From Roseovarius sp. (lineage in GTDB: Bacteria; Pseudomonadota; Alphaproteobacteria; Rhodobacterales; Rhodobacteraceae): 64,000 nucleotides of DNA. The position numbers and the translations under genes are program-made. How positions within the stretch are numbered: position 1 is the stretch's first letter; every line of letters begins with the position of its first letter. Positions 33,064 to 41,832 of the stretch are shown one piece after another. A model generated the notes under the pieces. It ran no database searches. It had not been told where the DNA came from and saw nothing but the letters and a program-made list of their open reading frames with translations. The stretch is from NCBI RefSeq assembly GCF_030373445.1, contig NZ_JAUCYU010000004.1, forward strand, positions 124,001-188,000, read 5' to 3'.

Positions 33064-34806
33064 ATGAGCGACGGCACAACCGATCCGAAGACGGTCGATG
33101 CTCCGAAAGCGGACGACCCGCGCGACCAGGCCAAGGCCGCGGACAATGTCGACAAGGACGGGCGCATGCTCTCGGCGGACGGGACGCCGCTGAAACGCAG
33201 CCTTGCCCGGGCGCTCAGGGTTCAGAAGATGCGGGCGCTGATGCTGATCGCGCCGCTGCTGATCTTCGTGCTTGTCACCTTCATTGCGCCGATCGTCGAT
33301 ATGCTGTTCCGGTCGGTGGAAAACCAGATCGTTTCCAACACCCTGCCGCGCACGGTGGCCAGCCTTTCGGACTGGGACGCGTCGCAGGACGGGGCGCCGG
33401 GCGAAGAGGTTTTCGAGAATTTCTACTATGACCTGTTCATCGCCGCCGAGGCCAAGGAGCACACGCGGCTTGGCTCGCGGCTGAACTATGAGCAGACCGG
33501 CCTGTCCTCGCTGTTCCGGGGCAGCGGGCGGAGCGTCGACGACGTCGGCGAGGAACAGATCGATGCGCTGGAAGACCTGAACGAGGCGTGGGAAGACGAG
33601 GCGTTCTGGTACGAGCTGATGACGGGCGGCGAAAATTCGGCCCCGACTGCCGAGCCGCTCGATATCCAGCGGGGGATGCTCGAGAGGCTGACGGGAGACA
33701 ATTTCAGCGGCGATGTCGGGTTCCTGCCGGGTTCGGCGATCACGCGGGTCTTGCCGCGCACCGTCAACCAATATGCCGCCTTTGCCCTCTTTACCGTGTT
33801 CGCCGACGAGGATGTCGTTGCCGAGGAAGAGCCGTGGGAGGCCGTCAAGGTCGCCCTGATCCAGGAGCTTCAGGCGGGCGCCGACCTTTCGGAGTATGAC
33901 GGCCCCGGTGCCGAGGAGCTGCGCGCGGCGCAGGAGATGCTGGCGGACCAGCCGCAGATCGCGTTCAAGGATGCCTTCATCGAGATGGACGAGGACTGGG
34001 GCGAGAATGCCAACTGGCGCACGATCCAGACCTACAGCCCGGAGCTGACCGAGGGGTATTTCCTCAATGCCATCGACATGCAGAAGGGAATCGACGGCGC
34101 CGAGCCGCGGCCGGAGAACCAGCAGATCTACATCATGCTGTTCCAGCGGACGCTGTTCATGTCGCTGGTGATCTGCGGGTCCTGCATCCTTCTGGGCTAC
34201 CCGGTGGCGTATCTTCTGTCGAACCTGCCGATGCGAACCGCGAACCTCTTGATGATCCTTGTGCTGCTGCCGTTCTGGACCTCGCTTCTGGTGCGGACGA
34301 GCGCGTGGAAGGTGATGTTGCAACAGCAGGGGGTGATCAACGACGTGCTGGTCTGGCTGGGGCTGGTGGATGATTTCGGCCGGCTGGTGATGATCAACAA
34401 CCAGTTCGGCACGATCGTGGCGATGACGCATATTCTTCTGCCGTTCATGATATTGCCGATGTATTCGGTGATGTCGACGATCCCGCCCTCTTACGTGCGG
34501 GCTGCGCGGTCGCTTGGCGCGACGCAGTGGACGGCGTTCTGGCGGGTCTATTTCCCGCAATCGGTGCCGGGAATCGGTGCGGGCTCGATCCTCGTCTTCA
34601 TCCTGGCGATCGGGTATTACATCACGCCCGAGATCGTCGGTGGCACGACCGGCACGTTCATTTCCAACCGGATCGCCTATCACATCTCGTCCTCGCTCAA
34701 CTGGGGCCTCGCGGCCGCGCTGGGGACGATCCTGCTGGCGGCGGTCCTGATCCTTTACTGGGCCTATGACAGGATCGTGGGCATCGACAACGTGAAGCTG
34801 GGGTAG
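33064..34806 (+). CDS. potB: Polyamine-type ABC permease with large periplasmic insertion (PotB-like)
   Basis: The product is 580 residues, about twice the normal PotB length. A hydrophilic N-terminus (1-57) precedes the first helix (about 58-83). Some 270 acidic residues (about 84-352) follow before the remaining five helices, which carry the usual LPFWTSLLVRTSAWK and EAA-loop-like VRAARSLGATQWTAFWRVYF. By topology the insertion should lie in the periplasm. I see no known domain in it, only helix-forming, Glu/Asp-rich sequence. It could form a docking or gating domain for the binding protein. The start ATG is at 33064. Confidence 0.88.
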   Translation: MSDGTTDPKTVDAPKADDPRDQAKAADNVDKDGRMLSADGTPLKRSLARALRVQKMRALMLIAPLLIFVLVTFIAPIVDMLFRSVENQIVSNTLPRTVASLSDWDASQDGAPGEEVFENFYYDLFIAAEAKEHTRLGSRLNYEQTGLSSLFRGSGRSVDDVGEEQIDALEDLNEAWEDEAFWYELMTGGENSAPTAEPLDIQRGMLERLTGDNFSGDVGFLPGSAITRVLPRTVNQYAAFALFTVFADEDVVAEEEPWEAVKVALIQELQAGADLSEYDGPGAEELRAAQEMLADQPQIAFKDAFIEMDEDWGENANWRTIQTYSPELTEGYFLNAIDMQKGIDGAEPRPENQQIYIMLFQRTLFMSLVICGSCILLGYPVAYLLSNLPMRTANLLMILVLLPFWTSLLVRTSAWKVMLQQQGVINDVLVWLGLVDDFGRLVMINNQFGTIVAMTHILLPFMILPMYSVMSTIPPSYVRAARSLGATQWTAFWRVYFPQSVPGIGAGSILVFILAIGYYITPEIVGGTTGTFISNRIAYHISSSLNWGLAAALGTILLAAVLILYWAYDRIVGIDNVKLG

Positions 34807-34812
34807 GCGCAG

Positions 34813-36003
34813 ATGGCCACGTACACACTCAAGTATGTCGAGAAGAAGCCGCTGAGCTTTTCGGTGCCCGTGGTGGCCGCCGCGGGGGCGTTTGCCGGGA
34901 TCTTCGTGGGGGCCGCGCAGGGCTCGATCTGGCAGGGGATTCTTGCCGGGGCGGTGCTTATGGCGATCCTGACTTTCCTGGCGCAGGGCGTGCTGAGCGA
35001 GAGCATGGAAAAACCGTTCCGCTGGGGCATGGTGGTGCTGTTCGCCGCCGGGGGCTACGTGTTCGGCGAGATACCGGGGATCGTCGTGGGGGCGATCTTC
35101 GGGGTGTTCTACGGCTGGTTCATCTACTGGATCGGACAGGGCCGGTACCGGGAGAAGCTGTTGCCCTACCTGACACCGGGGCAGGTGCTGGGGCATTTCG
35201 CATTCCGGGTGATCTGCGGGATGATCTTCTTTTTCCTGATCACGCCGATCGTGGTGGTGATGCCGCTGAGCTTCAACGCCGAGGATTTCTTTACCTTCAC
35301 GCCGGAGATGCTGTCGTTCGACCCCGAGGGGTATTCGCTGAAGCACTACCGCGATTTCTTCACATCGCCGGACTGGCAGCAGGCGCTGTGGAACTCGGTG
35401 GCCATCGCGCCTGTGGCGACGCTGCTGTCGGTGAGCTTCGGGACGCTGGCGGCGATCGGTCTGAGCTCGGAGCATGTGCCGTTTCGCCGGGCGATCATGG
35501 CGATCCTGATCTCGCCGATGATCGTGCCGCTGATTATCTCGGCGGCGGGGATGTATTTCTTCTATTCGCGGCTGGGGCTTCAGGGGACCTATTGGGGTGT
35601 CGTTCTTGCACACGCCGCGCTGGGGATTCCCTTCGTCATCATCACGGTGACGGCGACGCTGGTGGGTTTTGATCGGTCGCTGACGCGGGCCGCGGCGAAC
35701 ATGGGGGCCGACCCGGTTACGACATTCTTCCGGGTGCAGATGCCGCTGATCCTTCCGGGGGTGATTTCCGGGGGGCTGTTTGCCTTCATCACCTCGTTCG
35801 ACGAAGTCGTGGTGGTTCTGTTCGTGGGCTCGGCCGGGCAGAAGACGTTGCCATGGCAGATGTTCATCGGTTTACGGGAGCAGATCTCGCCGACGATCCT
35901 GGCGGTTGCCACCATCCTGGTTTCGATCTCGATCGTGCTGCTGACGACGGTGGAGTTTCTGCGGCGCCGGTCGGAGCGGATGCGGGGGCTTTCGCCGGGG
36001 TGA
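34813..36003 (+). CDS. potC: Polyamine-type ABC permease with N-terminal membrane extension (PotC-like)
   Basis: The product is 396 residues. The C-terminal 270 match PotC (ITPIVVVMPLSFNAEDFFTF, EAA loop RSLTRAAANMGADPVTTFFR, then FITSFDEVVVVLFV). The first 130 residues are an extra hydrophobic block with about three or four possible helices, rich in Gly and Ala (PVVAAAGAFAGIFVGAAQG and later GIVVGAIFGVFYGWFIYW). It starts 6 bases after the potB stop. Both permeases of this importer are therefore enlarged, suggesting co-adapted parts. A strong terminator follows. Confidence 0.88.
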   Translation: MATYTLKYVEKKPLSFSVPVVAAAGAFAGIFVGAAQGSIWQGILAGAVLMAILTFLAQGVLSESMEKPFRWGMVVLFAAGGYVFGEIPGIVVGAIFGVFYGWFIYWIGQGRYREKLLPYLTPGQVLGHFAFRVICGMIFFFLITPIVVVMPLSFNAEDFFTFTPEMLSFDPEGYSLKHYRDFFTSPDWQQALWNSVAIAPVATLLSVSFGTLAAIGLSSEHVPFRRAIMAILISPMIVPLIISAAGMYFFYSRLGLQGTYWGVVLAHAALGIPFVIITVTATLVGFDRSLTRAAANMGADPVTTFFRVQMPLILPGVISGGLFAFITSFDEVVVVLFVGSAGQKTLPWQMFIGLREQISPTILAVATILVSISIVLLTTVEFLRRRSERMRGLSPG

Positions 36004-36027
36004 GTTCCAATGGTAACAACAAGAAAA

Positions 36028-36054
36028 GGGCGGCGTTATGCGCCGCCCTTTTTT
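36028..36054. terminator. Terminator between potC and phoD
   Basis: GGGCGGCG-TTATG-CGCCGCCC (36028-36048) followed by TTTTTT. On the other strand the stem is followed by UUUUCUU, so it can serve both converging transcripts. Confidence 0.9.
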
Positions 36055-36073
36055 GTTTGTCGCGGGCGCTGAC

Positions 36074-37624
36074 TCAGATCGCCATGCCTTCCGGGTCGAG
36101 CGTGATGCTCCACAGCTCGGTATCGGCGCGGTCCAACAGGCGGACGGTCATCTGCTGGGTGGCGCCGTCGATATCGACCAGCCCGAAGAATTGCAGGCCG
36201 GCCGAGGGGGGCAGGTTGGCGCCCTGTTCCTCGGTCGGGGCCTTCACGTACTTCACCTCGGGGCCGAAGGTCATGTCGAGGTCGTTCGGGCCGAAGGTGC
36301 CGGCGTGCAGCGGGCCGGAGATGAACTCCCAGAAGGGGGCGAAATCCTGGAACTGGGCCTTGTCGGGGTTGTAGTAATGCGCGGCGGTGTAGTGCACGTC
36401 GGCGGTGAACCAGACGGTGTTGGTGATGTTGGCCGTCTTGATGAAGCGGAGAAGCTCGGCGATTTCGAGCTCGCGCCCCTTGGCCGGGCCGTTGTCGCCG
36501 TTGGCGACCGCTTCCTCGCCGCCGCCCACGACAAGGCCGATGGGCATGTCGGAGGCGATGACCTTCCACGTGGCCGAGGATTGCGTCAGCTCGCGCTTGA
36601 GCCAGGCCATCTGCTGGGCGCCGAGGATGCGGCTGGCGTCGGTCAGGTCGTCCTGCATGTTCTCGGAGTTGGGGCCGCGATACGAACGCAGGTCGAGGAA
36701 GAAGACCTCGAGCATCGGCCCGTAGGATACCTTGCGGTAGACGCGGCCCGGCTCTGCCGGGGTGTAGCGGATCGGGGTCATCTCGTGGAAGGCGCGGGCG
36801 GCGCGGGCGGCGAGAACGTGGATGGACTTCTCGGAATAGCGGTCATCCTCCATCAGCGAGCGCGAGGAGGACCAGTTGTTGACGACCTCGTGGTCGTCCC
36901 ACTGGAAGAGGGTCGGCGCGGTGGCGTTGAGGGCCAGCACGTGCTCGTCCATCATGTTGTATTTCCACTGGGCGCGGTACTCGTCGAGGGTTTCGGCGAC
37001 CTTGCGCTTCTCGTCGATCAGGGTGGTGTTCTTCCAGATGACCTGGCCGTCCTGTTCGACCTCGTCCGTCATCGGGCCGTCGGCATAGATGGTGTCGCCC
37101 GAGTGCAGGAAGAAATCGGGGGTGTGTTTGGCCATGGTGGCGTAGGTGGCCATGCCCTCGTCGTCGATGCCCCAGCCCTGGCCGGCGGTGTCGCCCGACC
37201 ATGCGAAGCGAATGTCGCGGCGGCCGGCGGGGCCGGTGCGGAAGCGGCCGGTGACCGGTTCGCTGATGCCGTTGATGTCGGAGAGGTCATGGGCGGTGAA
37301 GCGGTAGAAGATGTCCTGATCCGAGGGCAGGCCGTCGATCAGCCGTTTCACCGTGAAATCGCTTTCTGGCAGGGCATCGAGCGGGGGAAGCGTCATGGCG
37401 TTGTCGAAGCTTTCGGTGGTCGAGACTTCCATCATGACCTTGGCGGGGCGGTCGGTGCGGGTCCAGATCATGCCGGAGGACGTATCGACATCGCCCGACT
37501 GCACCCCGTGGGTGAAGGCCGGGCGCGACGCGGCGCGGCTGAGGGCGGGCATGGCGAGCGTGGCGGCGAACGCGGTGCCGGAGGCCAGAACGGCGCGGCG
37601 GGTGGGGCGGATCAGCTTGGTCAT
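36074..37624 (-). CDS. phoD: PhoD-family alkaline phosphatase, Tat-exported
   Basis: The product is 516 residues. The N-terminus has a twin-arginine signal (RPTRRAVLASGTAFAATLAM, cleavage near SRA), so the folded metalloenzyme is exported by Tat. PhoD motifs are visible: FAWSGDTAGQGWG, FFLHSGDTIYADGP, FQWDDHEVVNNW and WFTADVHYTAAHYY, which supply Fe/Ca ligands. PhoD cleaves phosphate mono- and diesters under phosphate limitation. I see no convincing Pho box, but I could not score one. It converges with potC and is 234 bases away from ilvE on the same strand. Confidence 0.93.
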   Translation of the reverse strand: MTKLIRPTRRAVLASGTAFAATLAMPALSRAASRPAFTHGVQSGDVDTSSGMIWTRTDRPAKVMMEVSTTESFDNAMTLPPLDALPESDFTVKRLIDGLPSDQDIFYRFTAHDLSDINGISEPVTGRFRTGPAGRRDIRFAWSGDTAGQGWGIDDEGMATYATMAKHTPDFFLHSGDTIYADGPMTDEVEQDGQVIWKNTTLIDEKRKVAETLDEYRAQWKYNMMDEHVLALNATAPTLFQWDDHEVVNNWSSSRSLMEDDRYSEKSIHVLAARAARAFHEMTPIRYTPAEPGRVYRKVSYGPMLEVFFLDLRSYRGPNSENMQDDLTDASRILGAQQMAWLKRELTQSSATWKVIASDMPIGLVVGGGEEAVANGDNGPAKGRELEIAELLRFIKTANITNTVWFTADVHYTAAHYYNPDKAQFQDFAPFWEFISGPLHAGTFGPNDLDMTFGPEVKYVKAPTEEQGANLPPSAGLQFFGLVDIDGATQQMTVRLLDRADTELWSITLDPEGMAI

Positions 37625-37763
37625 GTGGGTCTCCTTCGCGGTTTCCTGAAAGATCGGTGTGCCGCGGAAAAGAGCGATGTTTCGTGACCGGATGTCGAAG
37701 GCTGTTTGAAGAAATGGCGAAGGTTTTGTGACGGGGCGAGGGGCGGCGGAAATGCCGTTACCG

Positions 37764-37820
37764 GGTGGCCGCCCTGGACGGCCGCCCCGGGTGCGGGAAG
37801 GACAGCGCATGCTGTCCTTC
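37764..37820 (-). terminator. Two hairpins downstream of ilvE
   Basis: GAAGGACAGC-GCAT-GCTGTCCTTC (37797-37820) is a perfect 10-bp stem. GGTGGCCG-CCCTGGA-CGGCCGCC (37764-37786) is a second stem with one G-U pair. They lie 39-95 bases past the ilvE stop in the direction of transcription. Neither has a U-tract. The rest of this 234-base gap (37625-37858) shows no gene. Confidence 0.55.
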
Positions 37821-37858
37821 AGCCATGCTTGATCGGGTGTCGCGCGGACCTGCGCCGC

Positions 37859-38725
37859 TCAGGTGCGAACGAGTTGCTCGTAGCCCTCGGCGATGTCGCG
37901 GGCGAGGGAGCCCACCTCGAAATTGTAGTTGCCGATCTGGCCCACGGGGGTGACCTCGGCCGCCGTGCCGGTAAGCCAGCATTGCTGGAAGCTTTCCAGC
38001 TCTTCCGGCATGATGTGGCGCTCGTGCACCTTGACCTGGCGTTCCTCGAGCATGCCGATCACCGTCTGGCGGGTGAGGCCGTTGAGGAAGCAGTCAGGCT
38101 TGGGCGTGTGAACTTCGCCGTCCTTGACAAAGAAGATGTTGGCGCCGGTCGCCTCGGCCACGTAGCCGCGGTAGTCGAACATCATCGCGTCGGAGCAGCC
38201 TTTCGCCTCGGCCGCGTGTTTCGACAGGGTGCAGATCATGTAGAGGCCGGCCGCCTTGGCGTGGCTGGGAATGGTTTCCGGGCTCGGGCGTTTCCACTTG
38301 GAGACGTCGAGCTTGGCGCCCTTCATCTTGGCGTCGCCGTAATAGGCGCCCCATTCCCAGGCGGCGATGGCCAGCCGCACCGGGTTGGCGGCGGAAGCGA
38401 CACCCATGTCGGGGCCGGCGCCGCGCCACGCGACGGCGCGCACGTAGGCGTCGGTCAGGCCGTTGGCATGGAGCACTTCCTGCTTTGCGGCCTCGATCTC
38501 GTCGACGGTGAAGGGGATCTCGAAATCGAGCTGTCCGGCGGAATAGTGCAGCCGCTCGGAATGCTCGCGGCTTTTGAAGATCTTGCCGTTATAGGCGCGC
38601 TCGCCCTCGAATACCGAACTGGCATAGTGCAGCGCGTGGGTCAGGATGTGTACATTCGCATCGCGCCAGTCGGCGAGGGTGCCATCCATCCATATCTTTC
38701 CGTCGCGATCGTCGTAGCCAGCCAT
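37859..38725 (-). CDS. ilvE: Branched-chain amino acid aminotransferase
   Basis: The product is 288 residues, PLP fold type IV. Motifs are HILTHALHYASSVFEGERAY (27-46), PSHAKAAGLYMICTLSKHAA with PLP lysine Lys157, and VAEATGANIFFV near 190-201. It transfers the amino group between glutamate and branched-chain 2-oxo acids, the last step of Val, Leu and Ile synthesis. It is divergent from the MarR gene across 170 bases that contain two inverted repeats, so the two may share control. Confidence 0.93.
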   Translation of the reverse strand: MAGYDDRDGKIWMDGTLADWRDANVHILTHALHYASSVFEGERAYNGKIFKSREHSERLHYSAGQLDFEIPFTVDEIEAAKQEVLHANGLTDAYVRAVAWRGAGPDMGVASAANPVRLAIAAWEWGAYYGDAKMKGAKLDVSKWKRPSPETIPSHAKAAGLYMICTLSKHAAEAKGCSDAMMFDYRGYVAEATGANIFFVKDGEVHTPKPDCFLNGLTRQTVIGMLEERQVKVHERHIMPEELESFQQCWLTGTAAEVTPVGQIGNYNFEVGSLARDIAEGYEQLVRT

Positions 38726-38775
38726 CTTCGTTCTCCTCGTTCAAGGCTTGCGTTTCCATTTGTTGCGTTGCTTAC

Positions 38776-38852
38776 GTCCGATCCGGACATAAAGTTGCGT
38801 GGAAACTGCGATTCGCTACCAGTTTGATCTTGGAATGTCAACAAAGCTGACA
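38776..38852. promoter_or_regulatory. Inverted repeats in the ilvE/marR divergent region
   Basis: GTCCG-ATC-CGGAC (38776-38788) and TGTCA-N7-TGACA (38836-38852) lie between the divergent ilvE and MarR genes, the second about 44 bases upstream of the MarR start. MarR proteins usually bind 16-20-bp imperfect palindromes in their own promoters, so the second is a plausible self-operator. A GGAGG ribosome-binding site precedes the MarR ATG. Confidence 0.4.
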
Positions 38853-38895
38853 TAATGTCGGTGGCGGAATGCGGAACTTGTGATTTGGAGGAGCC

Positions 38896-39393
38896 ATGCC
38901 GGACGTTCAGGGCGGTGAAAACCTGCTGTTTCTGACCGACGAGCAGCTTCGACAGGGGATCGAGGCGATGTTCTTTGCCTATCGCGGGTTCACCGCCGAC
39001 CCGGACCGGATTCTTGCGACCATGGATTATGGCCGCGCCCATCACCGGGCGTTGCACTTCATCGCCCGCAGTCCCGGCACGACGGTGAACAACCTGCTTG
39101 GCATTCTCGGCGTGACCAAGCAATCTTTGAATAGGGTGCTGCGCACGCTGATCGAGAACGGGCTGGTGGAAAGCCGGATCGGGGCGAATGACAAGCGTGA
39201 GCGGAACCTGTTCCTGACGGAGGACGGGATCGCGTTGGAGCGGAAGATTTCGGATGCGCAGAGGGCGCGGATGCGGGCGGCGTATCGTGCGGCGGGGCCG
39301 GAGGCGGTGGCCGGGTTCCGGCAGGTGCTCGAGGCGATGATGGAGCCGGAGCTGCGCAAGATGTACCACCGCATCCGGGAGAACGGCGCATGA
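38896..39393 (+). CDS. petP: MarR-family regulator (PetP-like)
   Basis: The product is 165 residues with a MarR winged helix-turn-helix: LHFIARSPGTTVNNLLGILG, TKQSLNRVLRTLIENGLVES and a wing with NDKRERNLFLTEDG. It overlaps the following response-regulator gene by 4 bases. In Rhodobacter capsulatus the MarR-like petP and response-regulator-like petR are cotranscribed and required for cytochrome bc1 expression. The same gene order here suggests orthology. The pet operon itself is not in this window, so the symbol is offered with moderate confidence. Confidence 0.82.
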   Translation: MPDVQGGENLLFLTDEQLRQGIEAMFFAYRGFTADPDRILATMDYGRAHHRALHFIARSPGTTVNNLLGILGVTKQSLNRVLRTLIENGLVESRIGANDKRERNLFLTEDGIALERKISDAQRARMRAAYRAAGPEAVAGFRQVLEAMMEPELRKMYHRIRENGA

Positions 39394-40091
39394 GCGAGCC
39401 GGCGCCGCACCTGCTGATCGTGGATGACGACGAGCGGATTCGCGGGCTGCTGCGCAAGTTCCTTGCGCGGCACGGGTTCCTGGTGTCGGCGGCGCGGGAT
39501 GCGGCACATGCGCGGCGAATCCTGTCGGGGCTGGAATTCGACATGATCGTGCTTGACGTGATGATGCCGGGCGAGGACGGCGTGGCGCTGACCAAGGCGC
39601 TGCGTGAGACGATCCTGACGCCGATCCTGTTGCTGACCGCGAAGGGCGAAACCGAGGACCGGATCAAGGGGCTCGAAGCCGGGGCGGACGATTACCTTGC
39701 CAAGCCGTTCGAGCCGAAGGAGCTGTTGCTGCGGATCAACGCGATCTTGCGGCGGATGCCGGCGGCGCCGGCCGAGACGATGGCGCCGAAGGTGCTGCAA
39801 CTCGGCGCCGTTCGGTTCGATATCGAGCGGTCGGAGTTGCTGCGCGGGGAAGAGCCGGTGCGGCTGACCGCGACCGAGGTGCAGCTCATGCGGATCTTTT
39901 CGGAGCATCTGCGCGAGCCGGTGAGCCGGGCGAAGTTGGTCGAGGACCTGGGCCGCGACAAGGGCCAGGCGCAGGAGCGCGCGGTCGACGTGCAGATCAC
40001 GCGGCTCAGGCGGAAGATCGAGACCGATCCGAAGCAGCCGCGCTACCTTCAGACGGTGCGGGGCGAAGGCTACATGCTGGCGCCGGACTGA
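39390..40091 (+). CDS. petR: OmpR-family response regulator (PetR-like)
   Basis: The product is 233 residues: a receiver domain with acidic pocket VDDDE (11-15), phospho-acceptor Asp56 in IVLDVMMPGEDG and Lys105 in YLAKPFEPKEL, then an OmpR-type winged helix ending in RYLQTVRGEGYML. No histidine kinase is adjacent, so it is an orphan paired instead with a MarR protein. PetR of R. capsulatus is reported as an essential regulator for bc1 production. The overlap with the MarR gene implies a fixed stoichiometry of the pair. Confidence 0.88.
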   Translation: MSEPAPHLLIVDDDERIRGLLRKFLARHGFLVSAARDAAHARRILSGLEFDMIVLDVMMPGEDGVALTKALRETILTPILLLTAKGETEDRIKGLEAGADDYLAKPFEPKELLLRINAILRRMPAAPAETMAPKVLQLGAVRFDIERSELLRGEEPVRLTATEVQLMRIFSEHLREPVSRAKLVEDLGRDKGQAQERAVDVQITRLRRKIETDPKQPRYLQTVRGEGYMLAPD

Positions 40092-40207
40092 GGCAGCGGG
40101 ATACCGGGTCTTCGTGGTAAGACGAACGGCGGGGGGCCGGGTGATCTGGACATTCCGGCCGCCAAGTGGTTTCCCTTTGGCCAACCAAGTTCCAGGAGGA
40201 CCGACCG

Positions 40208-41686
40208 ATGCTTGATACGACGACGAACCTGAAATCCCTTCTGAAGGATCCCAGCCTTCTGGCCGAGCAGGCCTATGCCGGCGGCGAGTGGGTGGATGGC
40301 GACGACGGCACGTTCGAGGTGACCAACCCCGCGCGCGGCGACGTGATCGCCAACGTGGCCGACATGAGCCGGGCGCAGGTGGCCAAGGCGATCGAGGCGG
40401 CCGGGAAGGCGCAGAAGGAATGGGCGCAATGGACCGGCAAGGAACGCGCCACCGTGCTGCGCAAGTGGTTCGACCTGATGATGGAGAACCAGGATGACCT
40501 GGGCACCATCCTGACCGCCGAACAGGGCAAGCCGCTGGCCGAGGCCAAGGGCGAGATCGCCTATGGCGCGTCCTTCATCGAGTTCTTCGCCGAGGAGGCC
40601 AAGCGCATCTACGGCGAGACCATCCCCGGCCACCAGCGCGACAAGCGGATCACGGTGATCAAGCAGCCCATCGGCGTGGCCGCGTCGATCACGCCCTGGA
40701 ACTTCCCCAACGCGATGATCACCCGGAAGGCCGGGCCGGCGCTGGCCGCGGGCTGTGCCTTTGTCGGGCGTCCGGCAGCCGAGACGCCGCTTTCGGCGAC
40801 AGCGATGGGCGTCCTGGCCGAGCGGGCGGGCATTCCCAAGGGGGTGTTCAGCATCGTGACCTCGTCGAGCTCGTCCGAGATCGGCAAGGAATTCTGCGAG
40901 AACCCGATCGTGCGCAAGTTGACCTTCACCGGCTCGACCGAGGTGGGCCGGATCCTGCTGCGGCAGGCGGCCGACCAGGTGATGAAATGCTCGATGGAGC
41001 TTGGCGGGAACGCGCCGTTCATCGTGTTCGACGATGCCGATCTCGATGCCGCCGTCGAAGGCGCGATCATGTGCAAGTTCCGCAACAACGGGCAGACCTG
41101 TGTCTGTGCCAACCGGATCTACGTTCAGGCCGGTGTCTATGACGCCTTTGCCGAGAAGCTGAAGGCGGCGGTCGAGAAGCTGAAGATCGGCGACGGGCTG
41201 GAAGAGGGCACGACGCTTGGGCCGCTGATCAATGGCGACGCCATCGAGAAGGTGCAGGAGCACGTGGCCGACGCCACGTCGAAAGGGGCCAACGTGCTGA
41301 TGGGCGGCGGCGACCCGATGGAGGGGCAGGGCTATTTCCTGCCGCCGACGATCCTTACCGGTGTGACGCAGGACATGGTGGTCAGCAAGGACGAGACGTT
41401 CGGGCCGCTGGCGCCGCTCTTCAAGTTCGACACGGTGGATGACGTGATCGAGATGGCGAATGACACGATCTTCGGTCTGGCCAGCTATTTCTACGCCAAG
41501 GACCTGAGCCGCGTCACCAAGGTGGCCGAGGCACTGGAATACGGCATTGTCGGGGTGAACACCGGCATCATCTCGACCGAGGTGGCGCCGTTCGGCGGGG
41601 TCAAGCAATCGGGCCTCGGCCGCGAGGGCAGCCACCACGGGATGGATGATTTCCTCGAGATGAAATACATCTGCACCTCGGTCTGA
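40208..41686 (+). CDS. gabD: NAD(P)-dependent succinate-semialdehyde dehydrogenase GabD
   Basis: The product is 492 residues. It has ITPWNFPNAMITRKAGPALA near 161-180, FTGSTEVGRILL, catalytic Glu264 in MELGGNAP and nucleophile Cys298 in NNGQTCVCANR, where Cys300 is the partner seen in GabD enzymes that use redox control. It oxidises succinate semialdehyde to succinate. The cofactor-site lysine is Arg188 here (VGRPAAETP). The ATG at 40208 follows AGGAGG. It is monocistronic, with its own terminator, and may serve putrescine/GABA breakdown. Confidence 0.93.
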   Translation: MLDTTTNLKSLLKDPSLLAEQAYAGGEWVDGDDGTFEVTNPARGDVIANVADMSRAQVAKAIEAAGKAQKEWAQWTGKERATVLRKWFDLMMENQDDLGTILTAEQGKPLAEAKGEIAYGASFIEFFAEEAKRIYGETIPGHQRDKRITVIKQPIGVAASITPWNFPNAMITRKAGPALAAGCAFVGRPAAETPLSATAMGVLAERAGIPKGVFSIVTSSSSSEIGKEFCENPIVRKLTFTGSTEVGRILLRQAADQVMKCSMELGGNAPFIVFDDADLDAAVEGAIMCKFRNNGQTCVCANRIYVQAGVYDAFAEKLKAAVEKLKIGDGLEEGTTLGPLINGDAIEKVQEHVADATSKGANVLMGGGDPMEGQGYFLPPTILTGVTQDMVVSKDETFGPLAPLFKFDTVDDVIEMANDTIFGLASYFYAKDLSRVTKVAEALEYGIVGVNTGIISTEVAPFGGVKQSGLGREGSHHGMDDFLEMKYICTSV

Positions 41687-41710
41687 GGCCGGGGAACAGT
41701 CAAGACGGAG

Positions 41711-41744
41711 CGCCCTCGCAGAAACTGCGGGGGCGTTTCTTTTT
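41711..41744 (+). terminator. Rho-independent terminator after gabD
   Basis: CGCCCTCGCAG-AAA-CTGCGGGGGCG (41711-41735) is an 11-bp stem with one G-U pair, followed by TTTCTTTTT. It lies 24 bases after the gabD stop. Confidence 0.9.
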
Positions 41745-41832
41745 GAGGGGGCCGATGTGTCCCCCGAAAAGATTCCAAAAAATCTTTCGGGTCCGCCAAG
41801 GATTGACCATTCGCGCGCGTCCAACAAACGTG

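Noticed and set aside
32920..35613. A long minus-strand open frame opposite the two permease genes
   Set aside because: It has the same low-complexity Arg/His/Gln composition and no start context. The opposite strand encodes unmistakable membrane permeases.
38807..38830. A fifth TTTGATCA-type site near ilvE/marR
   Set aside because: The sequence is TTTGATCTTG, which keeps only one half of the palindrome. It was not counted in the proposed regulon.
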